Assembly (NCBI GenBank): GCA_029204225.1
Contig: CM055097.1
Span: 31,323,599-31,387,598 of the forward strand
Direction: 5' to 3'
Length of the DNA: 64,000 nucleotides
Source: Diphasiastrum complanatum
Lineage: Eukaryota > Streptophyta > Lycopodiopsida > Lycopodiales > Lycopodiaceae
Below the pieces are notes generated by a model. It searched no databases. It saw nothing but the letters and a program-made list of their open reading frames with translations, and was not told the DNA's origin. A program made the position numbers and the translations under genes. Shown in pieces: positions 1-13,197 of this stretch. How positions within the stretch are numbered: the stretch's first letter is position 1; every line of letters begins with the position of its first letter.

Positions 1-1200
1 ATAGTGAAGGACTTAATAGCAATTCTACGATACAATGCCTGCAATTCTAGTGAACATAAGTGACTTGGTGTACCAAATTCTCGTAAGCATGTTATGTTGG
101 GTTTAAACTAGCAAGTAAGTCACGTCACCATACGGTGGTTTAAGGTTGGAGGTCCTTACTTGCTTATGTCGTATTATCTGGAAATTAACAAACGTAAGGA
201 TTGATAGAACAGTTGATGAAATGGCATCCATAAGTTTCTATAACTCTTGCTTGATCAGTTCTGTATAATTTGGGTTGCAGCAGTAGTAACGGCTTACCTT
301 GGGGACTGCTCCGTCCACCAAAGGTATGGTGTGTTGGACTACTGTTGGCGGAATGCCCTTTAGATCACTATAGCTCTAGGCAAAACAGTCTTTATATTCT
401 ACCAACAAGGATCGTAGTCTCTTGAATTGCATGGGTGTTAACTGCTCTTCCACATGCAGTATCCTTTCTTCTTCTCCTGGTTCCGCAAGATTCATCGGCT
501 GTGTTCGCGTAGGTCCCTCGAAGACTTGTTCCGCTGGTGCCTGACTTTGATCAGGTTCTCGTTGGGCTTGCGGCATCATGATTACCACGTCGTCCAATGT
601 ATAATTCTTGAAAGTATCAAGCATCTCATGAACTGGAGCTCGTCGAGATTCCTCTTTCAGAATATTGATCTTGGTCCGACTGGTCATTTTTTTATTTTTA
701 CCTGTGTAGAAGATGACGCTGTATCTGAGTCCACTTGATTGACTTCAAGGAATCCAACACCTTCTTCTTATTCTTTTTTGTCATTTTGATGGGCTCATCC
801 TTGTTGTCTTTCTTTGGGACTGCTGTGACATTCGCCTCACGGTTGCGAATATCAACGTCTATTGTAGCTATTGCCTCTTCGGGTAGGTCACTCCATCGGA
901 TCACCTGGTTGTAGTGTTGCTTCAACTGATTCTTCTTATTTGCAGGTGCCTTGGGTGGTTCGATCCTTGAGACTTTCGTCATAGCAAACCTTTGTGGTGG
1001 TTGAGCTGGTACCTTTTTGGTTCCGTAACGATCTGGGTCCATGTGGTGTAGGACTTGTTCATCAGTAGCTCAATCTCCTTATTATAAGTTAGAGCATGTT
1101 GCCAAGGGACTAGATCATCGTCCACTGGGTTCTCAATCGGCTCCGCTGACAGCCATGCTACGTTTATCATATTCACTCCAAATGTGATTGGTGTGTCCAT
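1..1200 (-). pseudogene. gypsy pol: protease-RT linker and start of reverse transcriptase
   Basis: The minus strand encodes a charged linker, then the stretch that precedes gypsy reverse transcriptase: LVEYKDCFA, a stop where a Trp is normal, SYSDLKGIPPTVVQHTIPL, and VDGAVPKVSRYY. The pattern D-x-F-A-W-S-x-x-D-x-x-GI is the usual entry to RT in this gypsy branch. The frame is broken by stops (the W codon is TAG, another TAG follows KQEL) and by frame changes near 690 and 1040. Only the first part of RT fits before the window edge, so catalytic motifs cannot be judged. It would act in the virus-like particle during reverse transcription if intact. It lies downstream of the protease at 1440-1760. 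Confidence 0.75.
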
Positions 1201-1439
1201 AGTGTAACATTTGGACGAAGATATACTCAGTTCTGGATCTTATTCATATTGACATGCCTGGTAGTCAATAGTTGCTAATGCATCCGTCCATCTCATGACA
1301 TCCATCTCTGAATGATAGTGACCTCCCTTGGCTGGCCTTGGACAGTCAATCATATGATCTGTTGTGGATGATCCATCATCAGCTTTGGGTGCAATAGGTT
1401 TTACCGCCCATGTGGTTGGATCTACCTTTACAGCCTATT

Positions 1440-1760
1440 CTCTATTCTCGAAGGTGAGTTTCCCTATACCCCAGCTGTGTACTACTTGCGCAGCCCTCGA
1501 CCATGGTCTTCCCAATAAAATACGATATGCAGATGGAGATTCAGGTATATCCATGACCACAAAAGTAATCACATACTGCAAGGCATGCTATCTTTACAGG
1601 AATATTAGCAACTACACCTTTTGGTTTCACACAGGATTGATCTGCTAACTTGATGGTGAATCTGGCTGGCTTCAATTCTTGTAATCCCCATTTTTTGGAC
1701 AAAGTAGTGGAGATCAGATTGACACCCGATCCTCCATCTACACTGCCGCCTCGTCCTCAT
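1440..1760 (-). pseudogene. gypsy aspartic protease domain
   Basis: The minus strand reads DGGSGVNLIST near 1735, then KPARFTIKLADQSCVKPKGV, FVVMDIPESPSAYRILLGRPW near 1505, and VVHSWGIGKLTF. The DGGSG active-site loop and the late ILLGRPW strand are the two hallmarks of retropepsins in this gypsy branch; such enzymes cut Gag-Pol inside the particle. The catalytic Asp is kept. Frame changes separate the two halves and stops lie on both sides (for example around 1560 and 1800-1900), so it is not translated as one piece. It sits between gag (1908 onward) and the RT linker (1-1200), the standard order. Confidence 0.75.
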
Positions 1761-1907
1761 ATCTCTTGTGTTTGATTGGCAAAGTGATGTTGTGTTCCTC
1801 ACTTTACCATGCTGCTCCGATGTGGAGGACGTTACTTATTTCATCATAGCCCGCACAATATATGGGCTCAGGTGCTATTGGCTCCTCAGTCGCCTTGGCC
1901 CATTCAG

Positions 1908-3820
1908 CTAAAGGGCTTTTCGTTTGTGGTGCAATCCGCAGTTTCTCCGAAGGGGTAAACTAACGTGGCCTGACAGCAAGAGTGTGATCCTTTCAGTGCG
2001 TGGTTCCTCAGGCTCCACCATGTGAAAAGGTGGTTCATGTTGGTGCAACCAATCATTCTGATCAGTGCGCAGTGGTGAGCCCGTTTGCAGATCTCGTTCG
2101 ACGCCGACTGGAGGTTCTGTGGAATTGTTTCGTTCTTGCTCTTTTTCCTCCTCTTGTGCTTTTTGTACCCAGTGTCTTATTTTCTGGTACTGTGTTCTCT
2201 CTTCCCTCACATTTGGATATGGCGCTGAAGTTCAGGGTTGGTCGTCAATGACCGATGGTGGTGGTGAGGGAGCCACTTCCTTCCTCTTCTGTGCTCGCGT
2301 AATAGCTAACACAGGAGCGTAGTCGTGTCGACCTTTCGTTGGCATCCCTGCTGGAACTGTTGATTGCTGTATGACAATGAGGTTAAGAGGTGCACTGGTT
2401 CCAGGCTTAAATGGACAATTCTTGAAACAATGTCCATAACCGCAATCCTAGCAGGAGGTTGTATATTGTCCGTTGTAGGGACATTCTGCAATTTTGTGTC
2501 CCTCGCCGTAGCCGTAGCAGCCGTAATTTCTTCCACCTTGACGTTGAGTTTGAGCTGCATAGGCCAAAACATATTCATTTATGGCAGGAGCCATAAATGG
2601 TTCATCTGGTCCATACCACTGCTGGTGCTCAGGTTGAGGTGACATTTGCAATTCTTGTTTTGCTGTTGTCAGGTTTACATGGGCCACTTGTTGATTGGAT
2701 GACCCTGGTGGAGCATGTAAGGCCATGCGTTGTGGTTGATTGGGTGCGCCATACCTTGGTGCCACGTTAGGTGCCCCTTGATAATAAGGATAAGAATTCT
2801 GATAAGGACTTCTCTTCTGTTGAACAACCCTGGGGTTAAACGGGCAAAATGTCGTATCGTGCGATGTTGCATTGCACAGATGGCAGAATCTATGTGTTAG
2901 TCTCAGATTTTGCTTTAGGACTGAACACTCGTTCGCTATATGGTTTTGCGTGCATACTGAACACCATACATTTTCTCGTCAAGGACACTACAGCTGGGTT
3001 GGTTCTAGTTGATATGGAGTTACTGCTATAGTTCCTTGTAAGGCCTTCAGTTTCTGGTCAAACTGCGCCGTAAGTTGCTCCATCTGCTGGTTGTGTAATT
3101 TTGTCATTTGCTCCAACAAGAGTTATGTGGATAGAGCGGATGCGTTTGATGATGATGATGCGATCGAGGGAGTAGGAGTGTGGGTGGAAGAATATTTGTT
3201 GTCGAATCCCTCATCCTCTTCCCAGATGGCATCTTCCATAGCTTCTTGCAGAGTAGCGTACTGCTCCCATCTTTTCAGTTCTCTTCTGATGCTTCGTGGT
3301 AATCCGGCTAGGAACCACATGATCACCACATGATCGGGAGTCAGGGCTGCACTGCACTCGGATCGTAGATGTTTGACCCGTTCAATATAGTCCCGGACTC
3401 TTTCTCGTTTTCCCATCTTGACTTTGCTTAGCAGGAGAAACGGGTCTTCCAGGAACTTTCTTGGTTTAAAGCGTGTAATGAGAGCTGCTTTAACCGCTTC
3501 CCAGGTGGATTTTTGTTCTTTTGATAGGTTGAAAAACCAATCTTGAGCCACTGCGGGTAAGGACATAGGGAATAGCATCAGCTTCTCTGCAGGTGTCCGT
3601 TCGCCGTAGATTTCACAAGCTTGCTCGTAGATCTGGAGGAATCGGATGGGATCTGAGGTTCCGTCGTATTTTGGTATCTCCATCCGTGGTGCTCGCCGAA
3701 CTGCATGCAAGGGTGCGACAGGTACGGGTTGGCCTATTGGATCCATTGGTGCTGGTTCCGATTCTGCCTCTTGTTGCACAACTGCTAATCTAGGAAGATG
3801 TGGTGCCTGATTTGCTATCC
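1908..3820 (-). pseudogene. gypsy gag with several zinc knuckles
   Basis: Gag builds the particle and binds the element RNA. The first 200 residues (3779-3123) form a clear retrotransposon gag domain: MEIPKYDGTSDPIRFLQIYE, FPMSLPAVAQDWFFNL, WEAVKAALITRFKPRKF and the IMWFLAGLPRSIRREL helix. The same frame continues through a coiled stretch (LLEQMTKLHNQQMEQLTAQF) and then four Cys/His clusters: CSVCTQNHIANEC, CHLCNATSHDTTFC, CYGYGEGHKIAEC (second Cys now Tyr) and C-stop-DCGYGHCFKNC. A basic, Glu-rich tail follows to 1908. Only in-frame stops break the frame. No in-frame ATG is visible at the gag start; the frame opens after a TGA near 3824. Several knuckles in one gag is unusual, since one or two is typical. 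Confidence 0.85.
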
Positions 3821-3824
3821 TTCA

Positions 3825-5147
3825 TGCTATTGATCATCTTGATCTCAGATTCATCTGATGGTGGGTTCCAAAGTGATTGGATCCTACTTATACAATAGGA
3901 TGCAGTCTGGATCTTCAAGGATCTAATCGATCTGATCGGCCGAAATGAATTTCAGGCCTTTTGCGGTGGTTTTTCCTTGATAACTTTTTACTCTTTGCAC
4001 TGATCGACCTGAGATTTTGATAGTAGCTGGATCTTATGTAGATCTTTTCACTAATCTGGTCTGTGAGGGTTATCTTGTGCTAGGGTTGGCTGTGCGAGAG
4101 TTCTTTAGCTATTTTACAGGTAAAAAACTTGATATCTTTCAGATCTCTAGGAAGTAACTCTTGCAAGCTTCACAGTAGCTGGATCTAAGTTAGATCTCAC
4201 TATAGAATTCTCTGCGAGAGTTAACTCTGCAAAAAGTGAAAATTTCATTGTCTGCGAGGGTTCAAAATCACTTTTTGTGCTTGATCTTCACCAGATCTTC
4301 ATACTAACTCTCGCAGGCTTCATCTCTGATGTAAATTGACATTCTGAATCTATTGAGAGGGTCTGCGAGAGTTCTTACTGGAAGGATTTGCTGGATCTTC
4401 ACTTTGGTGATTTTTTAGCACTTAAATCCAATTTTCTGCTCACTAGAATCAAACTAGCTCTCGCAAGCTCTTCTGTGTCCTGGTCTCACTGAGATGGAAC
4501 TTCAAAATCCTCTGCGAGAGTTCTTGACCACTGGAACTGAAAATTTCACTGCTTGCGAGGGTTCATTGGTACTTTCCATGTTTTTTTTTACTGAGAACTC
4601 TCACACATGCACTTAATCATCAAACTAACTCTCGCAAACTTCTCTGTGTCCTGGTCTTACTGAGATGGAACTTCAAAGGGCTTTGCGAGAGTTCTTATGA
4701 AGATTTGAATTTTTTTGGAATTTTTTTAAAGGTTTTTTGGATTTTTTATGATTTTTCTCTGATTTTTACAATCTGCTTGGAACTAACTCTCGCAGGCTTC
4801 TATGCAGGTCTGGGACAGTACCCTGGAGCTGCTGCCAGTCATGCAAGGGTTAATTCCCACTGATTTTGGAGATATAAAAATCTAATGAGTTTTTTTCACT
4901 CTTTTTTCCTCTAAAATGCAGATTGGTGTGTTTTTTTGAGTTTTTTGGATGATTAGTTTGGGTTTCAAGCCCCTAGAGATTCTTCAGGGCCTCCTCTACC
5001 CTCTCACACCTCCTCCGCTAGCTATGAACAGTCCAAACACAAAAAAAAATAGAGAAAACTAACTCTAAACTCCCAAAAATCTACCTAAACTAATCTAAAA
5101 AGCAAGAAAATAGCTAAAATGGAACTAAACTAGTTAGTGCAAACCTA
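3825..5147 (-). other. gypsy 5' leader with TGCGAGAGTT repeats
   Basis: This 1.3-kb stretch between primer site and gag has no supported ORF. It carries about twelve copies of a decamer close to TGCGAGAGTT (for example near 4090, 4208, 4362, 4511, 4683) and its reverse complement AACTCTCGCA (near 4312, 4627, 4786), in largely alternating orientation, so a transcript could form many local hairpins. Variants with GGGTT also occur. The same motif recurs at 28080-28375 and 48130-48430. Confidence 0.7.
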
Positions 5148-5165
5148 TCCCCGGCATCGAAGCCA
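5148..5165 (-). promoter_or_regulatory. primer binding site, tRNA-Asp type
   Basis: The minus strand reads TGGCTTCGATGCCGGGGA, matching the complement of the plant tRNA-Asp(GUC) 3' end (TGGCGCCGTTGCCGGGGA) at 15 of 18 positions. It lies directly after the LTR end, where minus-strand DNA synthesis would be primed. Confidence 0.75.
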
Positions 5166-5166
5166 C

Positions 5167-5987
5167 TGTAGTGTCGAGGATCTTTCGTAGTATAGCCCTT
5201 CCGCCTGTCAACAAAGGTTAGATCACTAGATAGGTGCCTAACTATGCATAGATGCTACTTTTAGTTAATTTCCTACTTTTTCCCTTAACTCTACTCACCA
5301 CTATACTACTCCTCTTTAACTCTACTCCTCTACACTAACATTCATCATAGTTTTGGTTGAAGGGAAGTGATGGAGAAGAAGAGATTGAGAAGAGAAGAGA
5401 AAGAGAGAGAAAGAGAGTGAGGGTGGAGGTTAGCTCAAGTGCTTTTATGCTTGCTAATGGAAAAACATTTACTATGGCAAACAATAAAACATGGAAATAG
5501 AAAGCAATAGAAAACACAACCAAGAGCAATAGCAAGTAGTGAATAGCAAATGAGGATGCTTCTCTTCCAAAAATGGTAGAGTTTCCTCCTTCTCATTAAG
5601 CATGGAAATAGTGTACAAATGGTGCCTTTTTATAAAATGGGGAAGGCCCTTGCCCCTCAATCTTATTGGCTAATATTCACAATGATCCTAACCATTCATC
5701 TTGGACCCAACTTGATCCAAGGGTCCACAAAAAGTACATTAGAAATCACAAGAGTCATGTGAGTCCCAATTTGGATCCAACTCTAAAAAGTAATCTCTAA
5801 GTTTAAAAATGACATTGGGCCTCTAGTTTTATTTTAAGTACAAGGCCCAAGTCAAGTTTATTTTATTTACAACTTCAATTGCGTGCTCATTGGGCCATGG
5901 GCTTATACATGCAGGATGCCAAGCCCTCGCAACACATTTTACTGGAGGATTTTATTTATTTACACTTTGTTGGGAATACCCCCAACA
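5167..5987 (-). repeat. gypsy 5' LTR
   Basis: On the minus strand the LTR starts TGTTGGGGGTATTCCCAACA (5987 downward), a palindromic start common in plant gypsy LTRs, and ends ...CACTACA just before the primer site. A TATA box (TATAAAAA on the minus strand, plus positions 5627-5634) lies in the middle. The right part (5240-5680) is repeated, diverged and inverted, at 27210-27713. Boundaries are read by eye and could be off by a few bases. Confidence 0.7.
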
Positions 5988-6425
5988 ATCTTTGGAGTTT
6001 TTTTATCTCCCTCCGCCAGACCTTCTTCCTGCCATGCTTATGGCCAGTACCAGGGGGAACATGGGAATGAGATGGGTGTACATTGGTGATGGCACGGGCA
6101 GTGGATTTGGTCCTGGCCATCATTCTCAGAAGAAAAAATTAACAAAACGAAGTTTGAACAAAAAAAAGTGGATGAAAACAAAAAAATTTGTGATGAAAGG
6201 GCGCTTGAGATCAATACCAGAACTAAAACTCGGTTTCGAACGCAAGATCTAGATAGATTATTTGAATAAAAGAGATGCGCGCTTGAAAGCGATATTGCAC
6301 AACCAGCAGTATCGGACTCAAGCGCACTGTAAGAGGGCGGGAGCTTGAATGGTGAAAGAGCGCGCTTGAGAGCGATATTGGGAGCTAAAAGCGAAAATTT
6401 TGCAAAAAAAATTAAAAATGCACGT
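5988..6425. other. intergenic, no recognised gene
   Basis: No family-level similarity is seen. Open frames here are short and without recognisable motifs. The stretch includes an A-rich segment (6120-6190) and the near-repeat gagcgatattg at about 6285 and 6370. Confidence 0.4.
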
Positions 6426-6925
6426 GACAGATGTCATTCTAGGTACGACATTGAGCCATAAAGACTAGTGACTATAGCATTCAACTATGATATAACATGC
6501 TTGAGTGCATTGTTTTTAGCACTAGTGTGTGGCACAAAATGAAGCAATAATTATTGTTGATTTGCACATTGCAATTGTTGATTAGGAAACTGTAATTGCT
6601 GATTAAGACAAGATACACTATGCATTCCAATATCACGTAACCTTTGACAGGATCTTTAGGATAAATTGATCCATCCACCCACAAATCTATATTCTTATGA
6701 TCATTCATTCTCAATTATCTAACTATTGCAGTAGCATTCTCTACAGCTTTTCAATTTTATTTAATAAAAGGAGGGCATTCCATAGGAAGTCCCCATCTCC
6801 TCCCAAAAGCAACCCATAACTCTCTCAGATCTGTAGTCGCGTGTCTAGGATCTTGCAAGCTTCCGCATAAGAAAATTCAAAAGAAACAAATACGTTCACG
6901 ATACAGACTAAACTTGTTCGCGACA
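6425..6925 (+). repeat. copia LTR, 5' boundary uncertain
   Basis: The sequence ends TTCGCGACA immediately before a perfect tRNA-iMet primer site at 6926, which defines the LTR 3' end. A TATA-like TTTAATAAAAGG lies near 6759. The LTR start is not resolved because no partner LTR is present. Confidence 0.5.
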
Positions 6926-6937
6926 TGGTATCAGAGC
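6926..6937 (+). promoter_or_regulatory. primer binding site, tRNA-iMet
   Basis: TGGTATCAGAGC is an exact 12-base match to the complement of the initiator-Met tRNA 3' end, the usual primer of plant copia elements. Confidence 0.9.
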
Positions 6938-6988
6938 TACAGGTTATCACTATTGATATCTGAGCGGTGATTTTCTAGACAACACAAT

Positions 6989-7039
6989 ATGGCTACAACG
7001 ATCCAGAATGTATCATCTGAACATGAGGAGCCTATATGA
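6989..7039 (+). pseudogene. copia gag start, truncated
   Basis: Fifty bases after the primer site an ATG opens MATTIQNVSSEHEEPI and then hits a TGA. Position, a start just after an iMet primer site, is the main argument that this is a gag N terminus. Nothing recognisable as gag follows, so the element is cut off by other sequence at about 7040. Confidence 0.4.
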
Positions 7040-7415
7040 CGTGTAAGAAAGACATAGTCACAGTGTTACATACCTATGTACCTAGCAGTACTTCAGACCC
7101 CTATTAGTCCATTTAGTGTTGGGGGCTACATGGCAAGACTATATGTATATATGTGAGGTCGTAATCCATGTATCTTTTAGATTGGCTCTTTTCTATGAAG
7201 CATCTCTAAGACTAGTGGATGATGTAAAATGGATAATCAAGGTGGCATTATCGCTCTTGGTTTGCCATGTTGTAGCCTTCAATATTGTGGTCCAGTTTAC
7301 TCACAAGAAAGCATTTTACTTCATGAATAACATTTTGGGTATCCGCAATGCCTCGTATGATGAGAGCTTTATGCTCTCTAAGCTTCTCTTCCAGAACAGT
7401 GGCTGAAATAATGGA
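7040..7415. other. unassigned spacer
   Basis: A 96-codon open frame (7116-7406, +) lies here but has no recognisable motif, and its composition does not suggest a conserved protein. The LINE fragment begins at its right edge. Confidence 0.3.
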
Positions 7416-7990
7416 AAAAACAGTGTGGTGGTGCAGGTTGCAGACTTGGTGATAATTAAATTGCCATCCTTATGCAGATGACGTGGTTTTAGTCTCCACC
7501 ACTAGAGAGGGCTTACAGAGATAGTTGGACAGTTTTCATGCCTTTTGTACTACATGTGCCCCATAGCCTTATATGCAATAGAGACATGGTGTACAAGTCA
7601 CACCTCATCTTAATGGCTAGTGTCTCATGCCTGCAGATTACTATGTTACCACATGACACAGGCTAAGCCCTCCATCCACATCAGGTTAATTTATTTGAGT
7701 CTCAAATTCATAATGGGACCGCTCCGAGTTTCATCACAACACCTTGTGATTGAGACTAGAAGCTTCCAAGGTACTCCAAGGGATAAGAGGATTTGCTAGT
7801 TATGCTCCTTAACTGAGGTGGAGTTTGAGGATCACTTAATGAGTTAGACTCATGATACATGAGGATCTATGCTAGCTAGCTCAAAAGAGTCACTTTGATA
7901 CACAACTCCATTATTACATCATGCTTCTCTCGCAAAATACCATGGATACATCCAGAGTCAGATATGATGACGATGACGATGACATTCCCA
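7416..7990 (+). pseudogene. LINE reverse transcriptase C-terminal fragment
   Basis: In shifting plus-strand frames one reads CGGAGCRLGDN, then YADDVVLVSTTREGLQR, then DSFHAFCTTCAP. These match residue for residue the segment around the YADD box of the better-kept LINE at 9710-10087 (GGAGCRLGTILIAILLYADD; VVLVSPTREGLQRH). Further on, near 7790, comes RICQLCSLTEVEFEDHLMS, like the Cys/His segment at the C terminus of plant LINE ORF2. Many stops and indels make it clearly dead. The copy leads into the shared 3' end at 8200-8345 and the (CT)n tail. Confidence 0.7.
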
Positions 7991-8189
7991 GGCATAGACA
8001 CCAGAGACAACGTATCACCTAACGTCATGTTGTCATTAGATCTACATGTCCTATCATGAGGAGATACATCCCATAGGTGACCTCCTTGATGATGTCAGCA
8101 ACATACCATAGGCATACCTCCAGCAACAACTTCCATTACATCTTTCTTCAGAAGCATATGAGGATAGCGTGTTATGCCATTATATTTGT

Positions 8190-8650
<461 letters not shown>

Positions 8651-8655
8651 ACCGC

Positions 8656-8714
8656 GGTTCGAACCATCAAATCATGAAAGGCCGGTTCGAACCGTTCGAA
8701 TTGTTTGAACCGAC
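8656..8714. repeat. two GGTTCGAACC palindromes
   Basis: GGTTCGAACC occurs near 8656 and 8685, with a further TTCGAATTGTTTGAACCG beside the second. Each resembles the B box of RNA polymerase III promoters (GGTTCGANTCC). No A box or tRNA-like fold was found. Confidence 0.4.
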
Positions 8715-8758
8715 TGATGGGAAAGAAGTCCCAAATCCCGATTCCTGGGCTGTCCGTG

Positions 8759-9503
<745 letters not shown>

Positions 9504-9709
9504 GCTTTATTTATGTCTTTTCCATGCCAAAAGGCATATAAGACTAGTTAAAGTACATGTCAAGTATGTGGTAACTGTAGGAGCGTATGAAACGTCTCCA
9601 AGATTATAATAGAAATACAAATCTAACTGCTATAAACTGAACTGAAAACTGAAACTGAAAAGGATGCAATGATATATGAAACATATGGGAGCATATATAA
9701 TGCTAACTG
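9504..9709 (-). other. LINE 3' UTR with terminal hairpin
   Basis: Between the ORF2 stop and the microsatellite tail. Read on the minus strand it ends CTTATATGCCTTTTGGCATG, then GAAAAGACATAAATAAAGC, then (CT)n. The hairpin ATGCC/GGCAT is at 9524-9537. It shares the TTAGATTTGTATTTCTAT block with the other two LINE 3' ends. Confidence 0.75.
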
Positions 9710-11906
<2,197 letters not shown>

Positions 11907-13004
11907 CTAACTCTGATCAATCTCAGATATCATTATGACAATTGTCTCCTTAGTTTCAACTAAAGGTTTAGCTTCAACAAAACGAATATTGCCGTCTCTA
12001 TATATTAAGCGTCTCCTTGTATCCTTTGCATTTTGCAGAGCCTTTTTCCTTTCCACAACTTGGACAAATGTGAGATCTTCATCCAGGAAGATCTTGGTAT
12101 TTTTTAGCTTATGTCTCTGACGTAGTACCTCACGCCTAGACTCCAACGAAGTGAAGCGTAGGACAAGAGTGCTAGCATCTTTCTTGGTACGCCAAGCTGA
12201 GTCCAAACCATTGTCATGGTGCTGCAGATTAGTTTCCAAAAACTCCTTGGCTTCCTTAAGAGCATCCTTGGAGTCCGGGACGCCTCTAACACGAACATTA
12301 AGAGCCTTTTGCTCTCGCAACCGACTCTCCGTAAGTGTAGCAGAGATGAAGGAAACTGGAGCATCCGCTTTTCCTGGACATTTGAGAACCTCTGCCCAAG
12401 ACTGGACAGTCGTATGGTGCTGCTACACTTTGTTTTCAAGTTGTTGGATCGTATTTGAAGTAGCTGCTTGGGAGGATGTTGCACATTTGATGGTCGTAAT
12501 TTCTCGTCTGAGTTCTCCAATTGATGCATCTGTCCGTTGAAGGTGTGATTGCACGGATAAAATCATTTCTCGATGGGAGTCCATCTCCTTTCGGTGGTTG
12601 GCAAGAAGTTGGAATAGTCTTACACTATCTGCACATAGTGCAAAGCCTATTGAAGACAGTGATGGAGGAATCGAATCCTGATCGTAATTGGGGGTTAAAG
12701 GTGGAGGTAAGAGGAAAATCCACAGGCATCCCTGCTGGCTGCTCAGGCAGCGATACTGTCTCAGCTGTATGTGCAAGCAGAGGTGTGTGGGGAGGGAGAC
12801 GAAGGCCTCCCTTGGTGTTCCCTTTCTTGGCCATTGGGAATGCAAGGATCACTGCGTGGAGGCTAACCTGAATCCACAAGCAGCAATAGATCGTTGTAAA
12901 TCCATGGCAGACCTGGAGCGATGACTGTTGGGCGTTAGGGCATCATCCTGAGCTGAAGCTAGGCCACGTGCTGGGGCACCATCATCATCGCGAGCTGGAG
13001 CCAT
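11907..13004 (-). pseudogene. LINE ORF1, L1 ORF1p-like RNA-binding protein
   Basis: One frame runs from the ATG at 13004 to the stop at 11907 (365 codons) with only two internal stops (TGA near 12849, TAG near 12423). Order: a basic N terminus (MAPARDDDGAPARG), a Pro-rich part, a coiled coil (MDSHREMILSVQSHLQ, ASIGELRREITTIK, SNTIQQLENKV), then an RRM-like part (KALNVRVRGVPDSKDALKEA, STLVLRFTSLESRREVL, KLKNTKIFLDEDLTF) and a basic C-terminal part (RKKALQNAKDTRRRL, IYRDGNIRFVEA). This order matches the trimeric L1 ORF1p, an RNA chaperone that coats LINE RNA. ORF1 with a CCHC gag-like design is the form I know as common in plant LINEs, so this version is notable. The ATG lies right beside a (CT)n tract. 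Confidence 0.75.
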
Positions 13005-13005
13005 C

Positions 13006-13177
<172 letters not shown>

Positions 13178-13197
13178 ACTCCTGAGGGAGGGCCACC

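Larger units (their letters stand above)
1..5987 (-). mobile_element. Ty3/gypsy element, Athila/Tat-like, partial
   Basis: Read on the minus strand the order is LTR (5167-5987), tRNA-Asp primer site (5148-5165), a long leader (about 3820-5147), gag with zinc knuckles (1908-3820), protease (about 1440-1760) and the linker into reverse transcriptase (1-1200), after which the window ends. The tRNA-Asp primer site and a protease of the DGGSG type are traits I associate with the Athila/Tat branch; the lineage assignment is inference. The coding parts carry several stops, so the copy is dead. A second, opposite-strand piece of the same family lies at 27210-28380. Confidence 0.85.

Noticed and set aside
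5335-5660. Short hydrophobic minus-strand ORFs near 5.4 kb
   Set aside because: They lie inside the gypsy LTR, and the equivalent ORFs are not kept in the second copy at 27.2-27.7 kb.
8656-8714. tRNA gene
   Set aside because: B-box-like motifs occur but no A box, cloverleaf or terminator could be drawn.
12151-12540. Plus-strand frame of 129 codons over the LINE
   Set aside because: Antisense shadow of LINE ORF1, whose frame has the coiled coil and RRM-like blocks.
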